DNA of 64,000 nt from Methylomonas koyamae (GTDB lineage Bacteria > Pseudomonadota > Gammaproteobacteria > Methylococcales > Methylomonadaceae): the NCBI RefSeq assembly GCF_006483455.1, contig NZ_PPPU01000012.1:124001-188000 (forward strand), read 5' to 3'. Shown piece after piece: positions 1-11,133 of the stretch (within the stretch, counting starts at the first letter, position 1; the number at the start of each line of letters is the position of its first letter). The notes beneath the pieces were generated by a model that saw only the letters and a list, made by a program, of their open reading frames with translations, ran no database searches and was not told the origin of the DNA. A program made the position numbers and the translations under genes.

Positions 1-1
1 G

Positions 2-1456
2 TTGCCGGCCATGGCCAATCGCCACGGCTTGATTGCCGGCGCCACCGGCACCGGCAAGACCATTACCTTGCAAACGCTGGCCGAGGCTTTTTCCGAGATC
101 GGCGTGCCGGTATTCATGGCCGACGTCAAAGGCGATCTGTCCGGGTTGAGCCGGCCGGGTGGCGGCAACGCCAAAGTCGACGCGCGTCTGGCCGAATTGG
201 GCCTGCCGGAACTGCAACCGGCGGCCGCACCGGTGTTGTTTTGGGACGTGTTCGGCGCCAAAGGCCATCCGTTGCGTTCGACCGTGTCGGAGATGGGGCC
301 GCTGCTGCTGGCGCGAATGTTGGATTTGAACGAAGTGCAGAGCGGGGTGTTGACCGCCGCCTTCAAAATCGCCGACGACAACGGCTGGCTGCTGCTGGAT
401 TTGAAAGACCTGAAAACAATGTTGCAGTACGCCTCTGAACATGCGTCCGAGCTGGCCGGAGAGTACGGCAGTATCTCGGCGGCCAGCGTCGGTGCGATTC
501 AGCGCGGCTTGCTGCAACTGGAACACGAAGGCGGCGAAAAACTGTTCGGCGAGCCGGCGCTGGATTTCAACGATCTGCTGCAAACCGAAGGCGGCCGCGG
601 CGTAATCAACATCCTGGCCGCCGATACCCTGTATAACTCGCCGCGGGTTTACGCCACCTTGTTGCTGTGGCTGCTGTCGGAGTTGTTCGAAAACCTGCCG
701 GAAGCCGGCGATCTGGACAAGCCGAAGCTAGTGTTCTTCTTCGACGAGGCGCATTTGCTGTTCAACGACGCCCCGGCTGCGCTGTTGCAAAAAATCGAAC
801 AGGTGGTGCGATTGATCCGTTCCAAAGGCGTCGGCGTCTATTTCGTCAGCCAAAATCCGCTGGATATTCCGGACGTGATTCTGGGCCAGCTTGGCAACCG
901 GGTGCAGCATGCGTTGCGGGCCTTCACGCCGCGCGACCAAAAGGCGGTGAAAGCCGCTGCCGAAACCTTCAGAACTAACCCCAAGTTGGACGTCACCGCG
1001 GCAATCGGCGAACTGGGCGTCGGCGAGGCGTTGGTATCGTTTCTGGAAGCCAAAGGGACGCCGGCCATTGTCGAGCGGGCCCTGATCAAACCGCCGCGCT
1101 CGCGGATCGGGCCGGCCAGCGACGCCGAGCGGCGGGAGACGATAGCCAGCTCGGTGATCGCCGGCCATTACGAAAAACAAGTCGACAGGGAATCGGCTTA
1201 CGAGATTCTGAAAGGCCGCGCCGAGCAAGCCGGGCCGGCCGGAAGTGGCGATACCGGCGGCAGCGGTTTCGATTGGGGCGAGGTGTTGATGGGCGGCGGG
1301 GCCAGTAAATCGACTTCCCGCCGCGGCCGACGAAGTTCGGCCGAAACCGTGCTGGAGGCTGCAGCCAAAAGCGCGGCGCGCAGCATCGGCCAGGAAGTCG
1401 GCAAGCAAATCATTCGCGGCGTTTTAGGTTCTTTGTTGGGCGGGCGCCGCCGCTAG
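2..1456 (+). CDS. yjgR: DUF853 / HerA-like ATPase, YjgR family (5' end cut off)
   Basis: P-loop ATPase of the HerA-related DUF853 family (E. coli YjgR). The Walker A motif GATGTGKT lies about 18 residues from the first visible in-frame codon and the Walker B segment [12 protein letters not shown] near residue 240; the C-terminal part has a Gly/Ser/Arg-rich linker (around 405-450) and a helical tail. By comparison with YjgR, roughly 15-20 N-terminal codons lie left of the window, so the TTG at position 2 is only the window edge and not the start. The DNA-translocase role is inferred from the family; the cellular function of YjgR is not settled. Confidence 0.9.
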   Translation: MPAMANRHGLIAGATGTGKTITLQTLAEAFSEIGVPVFMADVKGDLSGLSRPGGGNAKVDARLAELGLPELQPAAAPVLFWDVFGAKGHPLRSTVSEMGPLLLARMLDLNEVQSGVLTAAFKIADDNGWLLLDLKDLKTMLQYASEHASELAGEYGSISAASVGAIQRGLLQLEHEGGEKLFGEPALDFNDLLQTEGGRGVINILAADTLYNSPRVYATLLLWLLSELFENLPEAGDLDKPKLVFFFDEAHLLFNDAPAALLQKIEQVVRLIRSKGVGVYFVSQNPLDIPDVILGQLGNRVQHALRAFTPRDQKAVKAAAETFRTNPKLDVTAAIGELGVGEALVSFLEAKGTPAIVERALIKPPRSRIGPASDAERRETIASSVIAGHYEKQVDRESAYEILKGRAEQAGPAGSGDTGGSGFDWGEVLMGGGASKSTSRRGRRSSAETVLEAAAKSAARSIGQEVGKQIIRGVLGSLLGGRRR

Positions 1457-1536
1457 CGGCAAACATTGCTGACACCACGCTGTCAGGAGGGCTGTTTTAG
1501 GATGGCGGCTCTTTTAAACCAATGGAGGAATCCACC

Positions 1537-1911
1537 ATGAATCAAAATATCGCAACCTGGTTCGAATTGCCTGCAACCGACCTCGGCCGCGCCCAGGATT
1601 TTTACCGTAGCGTCTTGGATACCAGTTTCAAGCTGGAGGACATGAGCGACATGCAATTGGCGATTTTCGAAGCCGAAGACGGCGCGGTCAGCGGCATGTT
1701 GGTGAAAAGTGAGCACTATCAACCCTCGGCAACCGGAGCCGTGGTGTATTTCAACGGCGGTGAAGATCTGAGCCAACCTTTGGCTAAAGTCGAAGCCGCC
1801 GGCGGCAAGGTCTTGATGCCGAAAACGCCGATCCACGACGGCGAATGCGGTTACTTCGCGCTGGTGCTGGACAGCGAGGGCAATCGAGTCGGCCTGTACT
1901 CACCGGCATAA
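1537..1911 (+). CDS. VOC-family (glyoxalase/bleomycin-resistance fold) protein
   Basis: Small single-domain vicinal-oxygen-chelate protein of 124 aa. It opens with FELPATDLGRAQDFY, the usual first strand and helix of the fold, and closes with the typical DSEGNRVGLY strand. I chose ATG 1537 because GGAGGA sits 7-8 bases upstream; the ATG at 1522 contains that ribosome site and would add MEEST. Substrate unknown: members include dioxygenases, glyoxalases and resistance proteins, and the sequence alone does not decide. It lies 18 bp before the WYL regulator, so the two may be cotranscribed. Confidence 0.85.
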   Translation: MNQNIATWFELPATDLGRAQDFYRSVLDTSFKLEDMSDMQLAIFEAEDGAVSGMLVKSEHYQPSATGAVVYFNGGEDLSQPLAKVEAAGGKVLMPKTPIHDGECGYFALVLDSEGNRVGLYSPA

Positions 1912-1929
1912 TCCGAAGCGGCAGCCGCG

Positions 1930-2616
1930 ATGCGCAGAGCCGACCGTCTGTTTCAGATCGTGCAGATTCTGCGCAATCGGCGGCTGGTCACGGCCAAGGC
2001 CCTTGCCGAGCGGCTGGAAGTGTCGGAGCGCACTATTTACCGCGACATCCAGGTGTTGAGCCTGTCCGGGATTCCGATCGAAGGCGAAGCCGGCGTCGGT
2101 TATGCCTTGCGCCACAGCCTGGATATTCCGCCGTTGATGTTCAGTGCTGCCGAACTGGAGGCGCTGGTGGTCGGCGCCCGCATGGTCAAAACCTGGGCCG
2201 GTACCGAGCTGGGTCGGTCGGCGCAGTCGGTGTTGGACAAGGTCACGGCGGTGGTGCCGGCCGAATTGCGCGACCGTTTGGACCGTTCCAAATTGTTCGC
2301 GCTGCGCTTCTCGCCGCGCGAAGATTTGGACGTCACGATGGACATTTGCCGCCAAGCCTTGGACGCCAAGCGCGTGCTGCATCTGGATTACCGCCGCGGC
2401 GACGGCGAATTCAGTCAGCGCCGGATCCGGCCGCTGGGGCTGTATTTCTGGGGCAACGTCTGGACCCTGGTCGGCTGGTGCGAGTTGCGCGGCGATTTTC
2501 GCAACTTCCGCTTGGACCGCATCGAGCGCGCGCTGGTGCTGGACGAAGCCTTCAGCGAAGACCCCGGCCAGACTTTACAAGACTTTATCCGCAGCATGCA
2601 TTGCACACCGCAATGA
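1930..2616 (+). CDS. YafY-type HTH/WYL-domain transcriptional regulator
   Basis: 228-aa regulator with an N-terminal winged HTH of the DeoR/HTH_11 type (residues 1-60; recognition region LEVSERTIYRDI) followed by a WYL domain (about 135-205, core VWTLVGWCELRGDFR). WYL domains are thought to bind ligands such as nucleic acids or small molecules. The gene follows the VOC gene by 18 bp, an arrangement seen with YafY regulators that control a neighbouring VOC enzyme; that relation is inference. No clear Shine-Dalgarno; the ATG is chosen from the HTH start RRADRLFQIVQILR. Confidence 0.88.
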   Translation: MRRADRLFQIVQILRNRRLVTAKALAERLEVSERTIYRDIQVLSLSGIPIEGEAGVGYALRHSLDIPPLMFSAAELEALVVGARMVKTWAGTELGRSAQSVLDKVTAVVPAELRDRLDRSKLFALRFSPREDLDVTMDICRQALDAKRVLHLDYRRGDGEFSQRRIRPLGLYFWGNVWTLVGWCELRGDFRNFRLDRIERALVLDEAFSEDPGQTLQDFIRSMHCTPQ

Positions 2617-2731
2617 TTTTGTAGCCGACGGCAAGAATCGGTTTGCCGAATTCCGGCTTTTATCTATCATGGCAGATTAAGCGGTCGGTGCGGCCGCCAT
2701 TTTCCTCACCGTTTCAACCATTATCCCTACC

Positions 2732-4150
2732 ATGACGACAATCAATATCCAACAAATGATGGCCGACAGCGGCGTTGCGTTCGGCACCAGCGGCGCGCGC
2801 GGCCTGGTCAGCCAGATGAGCGGCGAGGTCTGTGCCGCTTACACCTTGGCGTTCATTCAAGGCTTGAATCTCGCCCGCCGCGGCCAGCGTATTGCCTTGG
2901 GCATGGATCTGCGGCCGTCCAGCCCGGAGATTGCCCAAGCCTGCGTCGCCGGCATCCGCCAGTCCGGTTGCGAGGTGGATTTTTGCGGGGTGTTGCCGAC
3001 CCCGGCGCTGGCCTTGTATGCGTTGGCGGAAGGCATTCCGGCGATCATGGTCACCGGCAGCCATATTCCGTTCGACCGCAACGGCATCAAGTTTTATCGG
3101 GCCGACGGCGAAATTAGCAAGGCCGACGAGGCGGCGATGACCGGTGCGACGGTCGAAGTGGAAGCGGTGGCTGCCGAATTACCGGCCGTCAATCCGGCGG
3201 CATTGGACCAGTATCGGCAGCGCTACACCAAACTGTTTGCTAGAGATTTGCTGGCCGGCTGGCGGGTGGGAGTTTACGAACATTCCAGCGCCGCCCGCGA
3301 TGTGTTGAAAGAGGTGCTGGCCGAACTGGGCGCCGAGGTGATCGGTTTGGAGCGTACCGATACCTTCGTGCCGATCGATACCGAAGCGGTCGGCGAGGCG
3401 GACAGGCAGCGCGGTCGTAACTGGGCCGCCGAACATAAACTGGATGCATTGATCTCCACCGACGGCGATGGCGACCGGCCGTTGATCGGCGATGAGCATG
3501 GCGAATGGTTGCGCGGCGACATCGTCGGCTTGCTGTGCGCCAAATTCCTGGGCGCCGATACTGTGGTCACACCGGTCAGTTGCAATACCGCGATCGAAGC
3601 GTCGGGCTGGTTCAAGCAAGTGATACGCACCCGGATCGGTTCGCCGTACGTGATTGCCGGTATGGAACTGGTCGGTACGGGTGGAGTGGCCGGTTTCGAG
3701 GCCAACGGTGGCTTTTTGGCCGGCAACGGTCTGAGCGTCGACGCTAAACCCCTGGCCGCGTTGCCGACTCGCGATTCGCTGCTGCCGGCGTTGGCGTTAT
3801 TGGCGATGGCGCGTGGGCAGGGCGTCAAATTGTCCGGCCTGCTGCAAGGTTTGCCGCAACGTTTTACCGCCAGCGACCGGATTCAGGAGTTTCCGGCGGC
3901 CAACAGCCGAGCGTTACTGGACCGCTTGCAAGCCGACGACACCGCCTATCGCGGCCTGTGGGGCGATAGCTTGGGTGCGCCGGTAAACAGCGATACCACC
4001 GATGGCCTGCGCCTGACCTTCGCCAGCGGCGACATCGTCCATTTGCGGCCTTCCGGCAATGCCCCGGAACTGCGTTGTTATGCCGAGGCTGGCGATGCCG
4101 AGCGGGCGCAAAGTCTGGTGGCGGAAACCTTGCGGCGGATTGCCGGCTGA
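2732..4150 (+). CDS. Phosphohexomutase (phosphomannomutase/phosphoglucomutase family)
   Basis: 472-aa alpha-D-phosphohexomutase that should interconvert hexose 1- and 6-phosphates for nucleotide-sugar and polysaccharide synthesis. The four signature loops are visible: phosphoserine loop TGSHIPFDRNG (Ser near residue 110), metal loop DGDGDR (near 245), sugar-binding loop FEANGG (near 323) and phosphate-binding loop RPSGNAPELR (near 439). The sugar loop lacks the GEMSGH form of AlgC/ManB, so substrate preference (mannose, glucose or glucosamine) is open. It stands alone between a regulator and an unrelated small gene. The first ATG of the conserved N-terminus was used; no strong ribosome site is seen. 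Confidence 0.88.
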   Translation: MTTINIQQMMADSGVAFGTSGARGLVSQMSGEVCAAYTLAFIQGLNLARRGQRIALGMDLRPSSPEIAQACVAGIRQSGCEVDFCGVLPTPALALYALAEGIPAIMVTGSHIPFDRNGIKFYRADGEISKADEAAMTGATVEVEAVAAELPAVNPAALDQYRQRYTKLFARDLLAGWRVGVYEHSSAARDVLKEVLAELGAEVIGLERTDTFVPIDTEAVGEADRQRGRNWAAEHKLDALISTDGDGDRPLIGDEHGEWLRGDIVGLLCAKFLGADTVVTPVSCNTAIEASGWFKQVIRTRIGSPYVIAGMELVGTGGVAGFEANGGFLAGNGLSVDAKPLAALPTRDSLLPALALLAMARGQGVKLSGLLQGLPQRFTASDRIQEFPAANSRALLDRLQADDTAYRGLWGDSLGAPVNSDTTDGLRLTFASGDIVHLRPSGNAPELRCYAEAGDAERAQSLVAETLRRIAG

Positions 4151-4247
4151 ATCCCGGTCTATCGTCAATATCGCCTCGGTTAATTTGTGGTTAAGTTTCC
4201 ATGGGATATCGTAGACCCGCGATAACACATAACACCAAGGAGACAAC

Positions 4248-4694
4248 ATGCAAAACAAAGCTATTTTAATCGGGTCGTTGCTATTGGCATCATCTGCGGC
4301 CTGCGCCGAAACCGGCGTTCTGGAAGGCGTGGCGAAACAGGCGGCAAAAGATACTGCGGCCGCGGTAGCGCCGGGCGCAGTGCAACGGGCGGAGCAGGCC
4401 AGCCAAGCCTTGGAGCAGGCTCAGCAAGTCAAACAAGGTGTCGAAAATGCGCCCGGTGCATTGAAAAACCAGGCCCAGGAAGCGGTGAAAGACGCGGCGC
4501 AGCAAAAGCTGGAGCAAGCGGTGCCGGCCGAAGTCAAACAGGGCGCGGAAACCGTTAAAGCCGGCAAGGAAGCCGCCGCGAATCTGAAAGGCAAAGCCGA
4601 TTCCGCACCCAAATCCGCCGGCGAAGCGGTCAAAGCTGCCAAAGGCAAGGCCAAGCAAAAAGCCGCCGCCAAAGCGCTGGATTTGCTGAATTAA
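4248..4694 (+). CDS. Secreted Ala/Lys/Gln-rich helical protein, unknown function
   Basis: 148-aa protein with a clear Sec signal peptide (positive MQNK, hydrophobic core, cleavage likely after SAACA). The mature chain is low-complexity and almost wholly Ala, Lys, Gln, Glu and Val, with repeating KxxAExAxxA-like patterns and no Cys, Trp, Tyr or Phe, suggesting a long amphipathic or coiled helix in the periplasm. AAGGAG lies 5 bases before the ATG. It resembles LEA-like or apolipoprotein-like low-complexity proteins in composition only; I do not recognise a family. Confidence 0.75.
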   Translation: MQNKAILIGSLLLASSAACAETGVLEGVAKQAAKDTAAAVAPGAVQRAEQASQALEQAQQVKQGVENAPGALKNQAQEAVKDAAQQKLEQAVPAEVKQGAETVKAGKEAAANLKGKADSAPKSAGEAVKAAKGKAKQKAAAKALDLLN

Positions 4695-4705
4695 GTCCGG
4701 TAAAC

Positions 4706-4728
4706 GGGCGGCGGCCGTGCCGCCGCCC
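4706..4728 (+). terminator. GC-rich perfect hairpin after the secreted helical protein
   Basis: Ten-base perfect stem GGGCGGCGGC / GCCGCCGCCC with a 3-base CGT loop, 11 bases after the stop codon. There is no T-run, so it may end or pause transcription or protect the 3' end rather than be a classical intrinsic terminator. Confidence 0.5.
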
Positions 4729-4889
4729 GCCATTTGCCAAAATTCCGGTCGGTCTCAAGCGGCTGGCCCATCCGGGTTGGCTCGGTCCGGACAAGGGCGC
4801 CGGGTGCCGCTTTCCCATCTGAGCCGATTCGATACCGAACGTCGGCCAATTGGCTATCATTAGCGCTCTTTCCTCAGAACCTCCGCAAC

Positions 4890-5240
4890 ATGCTTAATAC
4901 CGCCCAACTCAAAGCTTTGTCGGTTTTTGCGATATTCGCGATTATCGGTTTCGGCCCGATTTCTCCCGGTTGTTTGATCGGCATGTATGTCGTGGTCAAG
5001 CGTCCAGATTGGTTCCACCGCTTGGTGCGCGGTATCTTCGATTATCCCGACGATGCCGATTTTGTGAGCGCTGCCGAAACCCGCGCGGCCCGCATCAAAA
5101 GCTTTGCCTGTCTGTTCGTGCTGTTTCTAGTCGATATCGTGCCGTTGCCGGTCACGCCGGTGGTCGCCTTTGCGATTATCCTGGGCCGGCCGAGTTGGTT
5201 CTATCGGCTGGTCAGTCGGGTCTACGGGCAATCGGCCTGA
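4890..5240 (+). CDS. Small inner-membrane protein, unknown
   Basis: 116 aa starting MLNTAQLKALSVFAIF. Two hydrophobic regions (about 9-38 and 73-98) flank a soluble segment with aspartates (DYPDDADF). The sequences KRPDWFHRLVRGIFD and GRPSWFYRLVSRVYG form an internal duplication: each half is a membrane segment followed by a RPxWFxRLV motif, so the protein looks like two copies of a membrane-plus-amphipathic-helix unit. The longer reading that starts at 4734 is rejected because it covers intergenic sequence with no ribosome site. Function unknown. It converges with kdpC. Confidence 0.7.
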   Translation: MLNTAQLKALSVFAIFAIIGFGPISPGCLIGMYVVVKRPDWFHRLVRGIFDYPDDADFVSAAETRAARIKSFACLFVLFLVDIVPLPVTPVVAFAIILGRPSWFYRLVSRVYGQSA

Positions 5241-5304
5241 TACGGACCGGTGTTGGATCGAGCAATTGCCAACTTTCCCCATTATCCACGCCGAATCGGG
5301 CAAG

Positions 5305-5895
5305 CTAATTCGGAGCAGGAAAACTAACGGCATCCAACGCCAGATTCAATTGCAACACGTTGACCCTGGGTTCGCCCAACACGCCCCATTGCCGGCCTTC
5401 GGTATTGGCTTCGATTAATTCCCGAACTTTGGCTTCCTCGATTTTTCGGAACCTAGCAACGCGTTTGACTTGGTATTCCGCCGCCGCCGGACTGATATGC
5501 GGGTCCAATCCGCTGCCGGAAGCAGTGACCAGATCGACCGGTACGGGCGCTTGATTGTCGGGATCGGCTTGTTTTAGAGCCTGGATGCGGGCGGCAACGG
5601 CTTCGCTCAGTTCCGGATTAGTCGGCCCCAGGTTGGAACCGCTGGAGGCGGCGGCGTTGTAAGGGTAGGGCGCAGTGGCCGACGGTCGGCTCCAAAAATA
5701 GTTCGGGTCGCTGAAGCTTTGCCCGATCAAGCGAGAGCCGATCACCTCGCCATTGGCCGTTTTAATCAGACTGCCATTGGCTTGCTCGGCAAATACGGTT
5801 TGGGCGACCAGGGTCACCAAGGCCGGATAGACGGCGCCGGTGGCCAGGGTCAATAACAGCAGCATCACCGCTGCGGGTCTTAAATAACTGGACAT
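5305..5895 (-). CDS. kdpC: Potassium-transporting ATPase subunit C (KdpC)
   Basis: 196-aa KdpC with one N-terminal membrane helix (residues 7-30) and a periplasmic domain carrying the family segments [20 protein letters not shown] and [22 protein letters not shown]. KdpC assists high-affinity K+ binding in the KdpFABC pump. AAGGAG lies 6 bases before the ATG and only 9 bp separate it from kdpB, so it is the last gene of the operon. Confidence 0.97.
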   Translation of the reverse strand: MSSYLRPAAVMLLLLTLATGAVYPALVTLVAQTVFAEQANGSLIKTANGEVIGSRLIGQSFSDPNYFWSRPSATAPYPYNAAASSGSNLGPTNPELSEAVAARIQALKQADPDNQAPVPVDLVTASGSGLDPHISPAAAEYQVKRVARFRKIEEAKVRELIEANTEGRQWGVLGEPRVNVLQLNLALDAVSFPAPN

Positions 5896-5904
5896 TTTTG
5901 CTCC

Positions 5905-8004
<2,100 letters not shown>

Positions 8005-8090
8005 AGTGTTACCTCTATCAATGCTCTGTAGGCCGGAATAAAGCGGTTCGAGCGGTAGCGAAAACCGCTGTTTCCGGCGCATGGCTGAAT

Positions 8091-9899
8091 TTAATGGTGA
8101 CCGAGCATTTGCAACTGCTCGACGATAGGGCCCAAAGCCAGTGCCGGCACGAAAGTCAGCGCGCCGACCATCAGCACGGTGACGATCAGCAACACCGCAA
8201 ACAAAGGTGTATGCGTCGGCAACGTGCCGGGACCGACCGGTACCGTCTTTTTGGCCGCCAAGGAACCGGCAATCGCCAGCACCGGAACCATCAGCCAATA
8301 GCGGGAGAACAACATCGCCAGGCCCAGCCAGACGTTATAAAACGGCACGTTGGCCGACAAGCCGCCAAAGGCGCTGCCGTTGTTGTTGCCGGCCGATGAC
8401 CAGGCGTACAGCACTTCGCTGAAGCCGTGGGCACCGGGATTGAAGATCGAGGCCTTGCCGGCGTCCAGCATCAGACTTAGTGCCGTGCCGCCCAGTACCA
8501 TCAAGGGCGGGATCAAGATGACGATGGCGGCCATTTTCATCTCGAAGGCTTCGATCTTTTTGCCGAGATACTCGGGGGTGCGGCCTATCATCAAGCCGGC
8601 GATGAACACGGCGACGATGGCAAACACGATCATGCCGTACAAGCCGGAGCCGACGCCGCCGAAAATGACTTCGCCGAGTTGCATCAGCCACATCGGCGCC
8701 AAACCGCCGAGCGGCGTATAGGAGTCGTGCATCGAGTTGACCGAGCCGTTGGACGCGGCGGTGGTCGCTATCGCCCACAATCCGGAATTGACGATGCCGA
8801 AGCGGGTTTCCTTGCCTTCCATATTGCCGCCGGCTTGCCGTTCGGAAACGCTTTGATCGACACCCAATCCCGTCAAGGCCGGATTGCCGCTTTGTTCGGC
8901 CGGTACTGTGACAAAGATCAACGCGACGAACACCAAGGTCATCGCCGCCAGAATCGCCCAGCCCTGGCGGGTGTCGCCGACCATGACGCCGAAGCTGTAA
9001 CACAGGGCCGCCGGAAGCAACAGAATCGCCAGCATTTCCAGGAAATTGGAGAGCGGTGTCGGGTTTTCGTAAGGATGGGCGGAGTTGACGTTGAAGAAGC
9101 CGCCGCCGTTGGTGCCCAGTTGCTTGATGGCGATTTGCGAGGCGGCCGGGCCTAAGGCCAGGGTTTGTTGTCGAGTCTGCACGGTTTCTCTGGCCGGTTT
9201 GCCTTCGGCATCGACCATGGCTGTGCCATCCGCATCCAGCTTCGGCGCCGAGTAGCTGACGGCTTGCAGCGTATTCAGGGTCTGATACGGGTTGAAGGTT
9301 TGCACCACGCCCTGGCCGACCAGGACCAGGGCCAACACGAACGACAACGGTAGCAGGATATACAAGGTGCTGCGGGTCATATCGACCCAGAAATTGCCGA
9401 TGCCCTGGGCATTGCGGCGAGTGAAGCCGCGAATCAACGCGACCAGTACCGCCATGCCGCTGGCCGCCGACAGGAAGTTTTGTACGCTCAGTCCCAACAT
9501 TTGCGTCAGATAGCTCATGGTGCTTTCCCCGCCGTAGCCTTGCCAATTGGTATTGGTGGCAAAGCTGACTGCGGTATTGAAAGCCGAATCCGGCGTCACT
9601 GCCGACAAGGCTTGCGGATTCAATGGCAGCACGTCTTGAAAACGCTGCAACAAATAGACGGCCAGCAAGCCGAACAGATTGAAGGCCAGCACCGCCCAGG
9701 CATACTGCTGCCAGCGCATGTCTTGCTCGGGATCGACCCCGCTTAGACGGTAACACAGCCGCTCGACGCCGGCGAACCAGCGGTTCAAGCCCACCGACTC
9801 GTCTTGGTAAACCCGCGCCATATAACTGCCCAGCGGTTTGGCCAGTGCAATCAGCGCGATCAGATAAATGGCGATTTGCAAAAAACCTGGTCCGTTCAT
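8091..9899 (-). CDS. kdpA: Potassium-transporting ATPase subunit A (KdpA)
   Basis: 602-aa KdpA, the K+-selective channel-like subunit with about ten membrane helices and four selectivity-filter repeats (for example [15 protein letters not shown] and [12 protein letters not shown]). It is longer than the E. coli protein (557 aa), with extra loop sequence around residues 215-250 ([18 protein letters not shown] onwards). Its ATG overlaps the kdpF stop as ATGA, indicating translational coupling. Long alternative frames inside this gene are shadows of GC-rich coding sequence. Confidence 0.97.
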   Translation of the reverse strand: MNGPGFLQIAIYLIALIALAKPLGSYMARVYQDESVGLNRWFAGVERLCYRLSGVDPEQDMRWQQYAWAVLAFNLFGLLAVYLLQRFQDVLPLNPQALSAVTPDSAFNTAVSFATNTNWQGYGGESTMSYLTQMLGLSVQNFLSAASGMAVLVALIRGFTRRNAQGIGNFWVDMTRSTLYILLPLSFVLALVLVGQGVVQTFNPYQTLNTLQAVSYSAPKLDADGTAMVDAEGKPARETVQTRQQTLALGPAASQIAIKQLGTNGGGFFNVNSAHPYENPTPLSNFLEMLAILLLPAALCYSFGVMVGDTRQGWAILAAMTLVFVALIFVTVPAEQSGNPALTGLGVDQSVSERQAGGNMEGKETRFGIVNSGLWAIATTAASNGSVNSMHDSYTPLGGLAPMWLMQLGEVIFGGVGSGLYGMIVFAIVAVFIAGLMIGRTPEYLGKKIEAFEMKMAAIVILIPPLMVLGGTALSLMLDAGKASIFNPGAHGFSEVLYAWSSAGNNNGSAFGGLSANVPFYNVWLGLAMLFSRYWLMVPVLAIAGSLAAKKTVPVGPGTLPTHTPLFAVLLIVTVLMVGALTFVPALALGPIVEQLQMLGHH

Positions 9900-9988
9900 C
9901 AGAATTTCTCCGGGTAAAACAGCGCGACCAACAGATAGACGAACACGGCCAACGCCAGCCCGCCGCTTAACAGATAAATCCAGCTCAT
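9899..9988 (-). CDS. kdpF: KdpF, small stabilising subunit of the Kdp ATPase
   Basis: 29-aa single-helix membrane peptide: MSWIYLLSG start, hydrophobic centre and the family ending [10 protein letters not shown]. KdpF stabilises the KdpABC complex. Its TGA overlaps the kdpA ATG, and its own ATG overlaps the stop of a further small ORF, so three reading frames are chained by 4-base overlaps. It is below the size cut-off of usual ORF callers. Confidence 0.92.
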   Translation of the reverse strand: MSWIYLLSGGLALAVFVYLLVALFYPEKF

Positions 9989-10077
9989 ACTTGCCCCCTC
10001 AGTGCATCGCAGCCCGCCACTAACAAGACAGTGGCGGCAAAGAAGGTCGCCGCTACCAGTAAATACAGGATGTCCAT
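9985..10077 (-). CDS. 30-aa membrane ORF heading the kdp operon, unknown
   Basis: 30 codons beginning [16 protein letters not shown] and ending GCDALRGQV: one transmembrane helix then a short polar tail. A very strong ribosome site (GGAGGT, GGAGG at 10083-10087) precedes the ATG by 5 bases and the stop overlaps the kdpF start as ATGA. I recall similar short FFA-containing ORFs near kdpF in other bacteria, but know of no assigned function. The ribosome site, coupling and hydrophobic design together support a real peptide. Confidence 0.72.
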   Translation of the reverse strand: MDILYLLVAATFFAATVLLVAGCDALRGQV

Positions 10078-10087
10078 CGTTACCTCC

Positions 10088-10250
10088 ACTCTTTAAGCCG
10101 GCTTTGCAGCCGTGATCGATTGCGTAGCGATAGGGTAAAGATAGGCCGGTAAAAATGTCGTAAAAAAGACGTAAGCCGGGATAAAGGAAATATAAGGATT
10201 TTGTATCTCGCCGCGGTAGCGGAATTCGAGTGGCGGATGTTATGCGGCTC
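10088..10250 (-). promoter_or_regulatory. kdp promoter region with tandem KdpE-box-like operator
   Basis: On the minus strand the sequence contains TTTTAC-GACAT-TTTTAC (plus-strand 10149-10165, GTAAAA-N5-GTAAAA), two identical hexamers 11 bp apart. This is the layout of the E. coli KdpE site (direct TTTAYA hexamers with a 5-bp spacer). It lies about 70-90 bp upstream of the first ORF of the operon. The rest of the 333-bp gap up to the bcp terminator (10251-10369) shows no gene or other clear signal. KdpD and KdpE would have to be encoded outside the window. Confidence 0.5.
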
Positions 10251-10369
10251 TGCTATTGGAGCTCAGTGCGCGCGGCCGAATTCGAGGCCGCCAAGGTCGG
10301 AGGGTGATCAGAGGGATTTGAACGGGGGAGCAGGCTATCGGCCGGGCGGCGGCCGACAGCTTGAACATT

Positions 10370-10390
10370 AAAAAACGGGAACCGGGTTCC
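10370..10390 (-). terminator. Intrinsic terminator of bcp
   Basis: On the minus strand a GGAAC/GTTCC inverted repeat is followed by CGTTTTTT, 30 bp after the bcp stop. A second hairpin, AACCCGG / CCGGGTT (10403-10422), lies between it and the stop and overlaps the stop codon. Confidence 0.6.
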
Positions 10391-10420
10391 GGCGCATGCC
10401 GCAACCCGGGGAAAGCCGGG

Positions 10421-10900
10421 TTATGCCGCCGCCAGACCTTTGACGATATCCAGCACCGCTTGGGCGTGGCCTTCGTGGCTGACGCCGTACATGGCTTCCA
10501 CCAGCTTGCCGTCTTTATCGATAATGAAAGTGGAGCGAACGATTTTCCATTTTTTGACGCCGTCCTTTTCCACTTCCTGCCAAGTGCCGTAACTGTCGCA
10601 CAAGGTGCCGTCGGTGTCGGCCAGCAGTTGTACGTTCAGGCCGTATTTGGCGATGAAGGCGCGGTGACTTTCGCAATCGTCTTTGCTGACGCCGATCACG
10701 ACGGTATCCAGCGCCGCGAATTCGTCGGCCAGGCCGGTAAAGTCGTTGGCTTCTATGGTGCAGCCCGGCGTGTCGTCTTTCGGATAGAAATACAGCACGA
10801 TGTTCTTTTCGCCCTGATAGTCGGCCAGATAAACCGGTTTATTGTGTTGGTTGACGGCGCGGAAGAAGGGCGCTTCCTGGTTTTTTTCTAATTGTGACAT
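10421..10900 (-). CDS. bcp: Peroxiredoxin of the BCP/PrxQ family
   Basis: 159-aa thiol peroxidase that reduces hydroperoxides in the cytoplasm using thioredoxin. The peroxidatic cysteine is in DDTPGCTIEANDF (near residue 48). The resolving cysteine often found five residues later in PrxQ (CxxxxC) is absent: Asn stands there, and the only other Cys are in DDCESH and TLCDSYG, so this may be a one-Cys type or use an atypical partner. ATG 10900 has AGGAG 7 bases upstream; the longer frame to 11047 lacks such support. Confidence 0.92.
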   Translation of the reverse strand: MSQLEKNQEAPFFRAVNQHNKPVYLADYQGEKNIVLYFYPKDDTPGCTIEANDFTGLADEFAALDTVVIGVSKDDCESHRAFIAKYGLNVQLLADTDGTLCDSYGTWQEVEKDGVKKWKIVRSTFIIDKDGKLVEAMYGVSHEGHAQAVLDIVKGLAAA

Positions 10901-11133
10901 GCGATTCTCCTCTCGATTTCGGCCTGTAGGAACCGGAGCCAAGTCCGGGTGGCGCTGCGTTGGCGGGCGCCGGGTTTTCAAGACCAACGGTCGTTGAAAT
11001 TGGGAGCGGTTTTTGGTTGAAACCGCAATTGGCCGATTATGAACCAAGTTTTCAGGCCCTATCTACCCCAAAAGCAGTGGGGCAAAGTCGGCTCCGGCTA
11101 AGGGCTCTGGTAAGGGAGAAATTCGCCGCTCGG

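Noticed and set aside
8335-9756. 473-codon alternative frame inside kdpA on the same strand
   Set aside because: It lies wholly within kdpA, is Arg/Gly/His-rich and has no ribosome site; a shadow caused by GC-rich codons.
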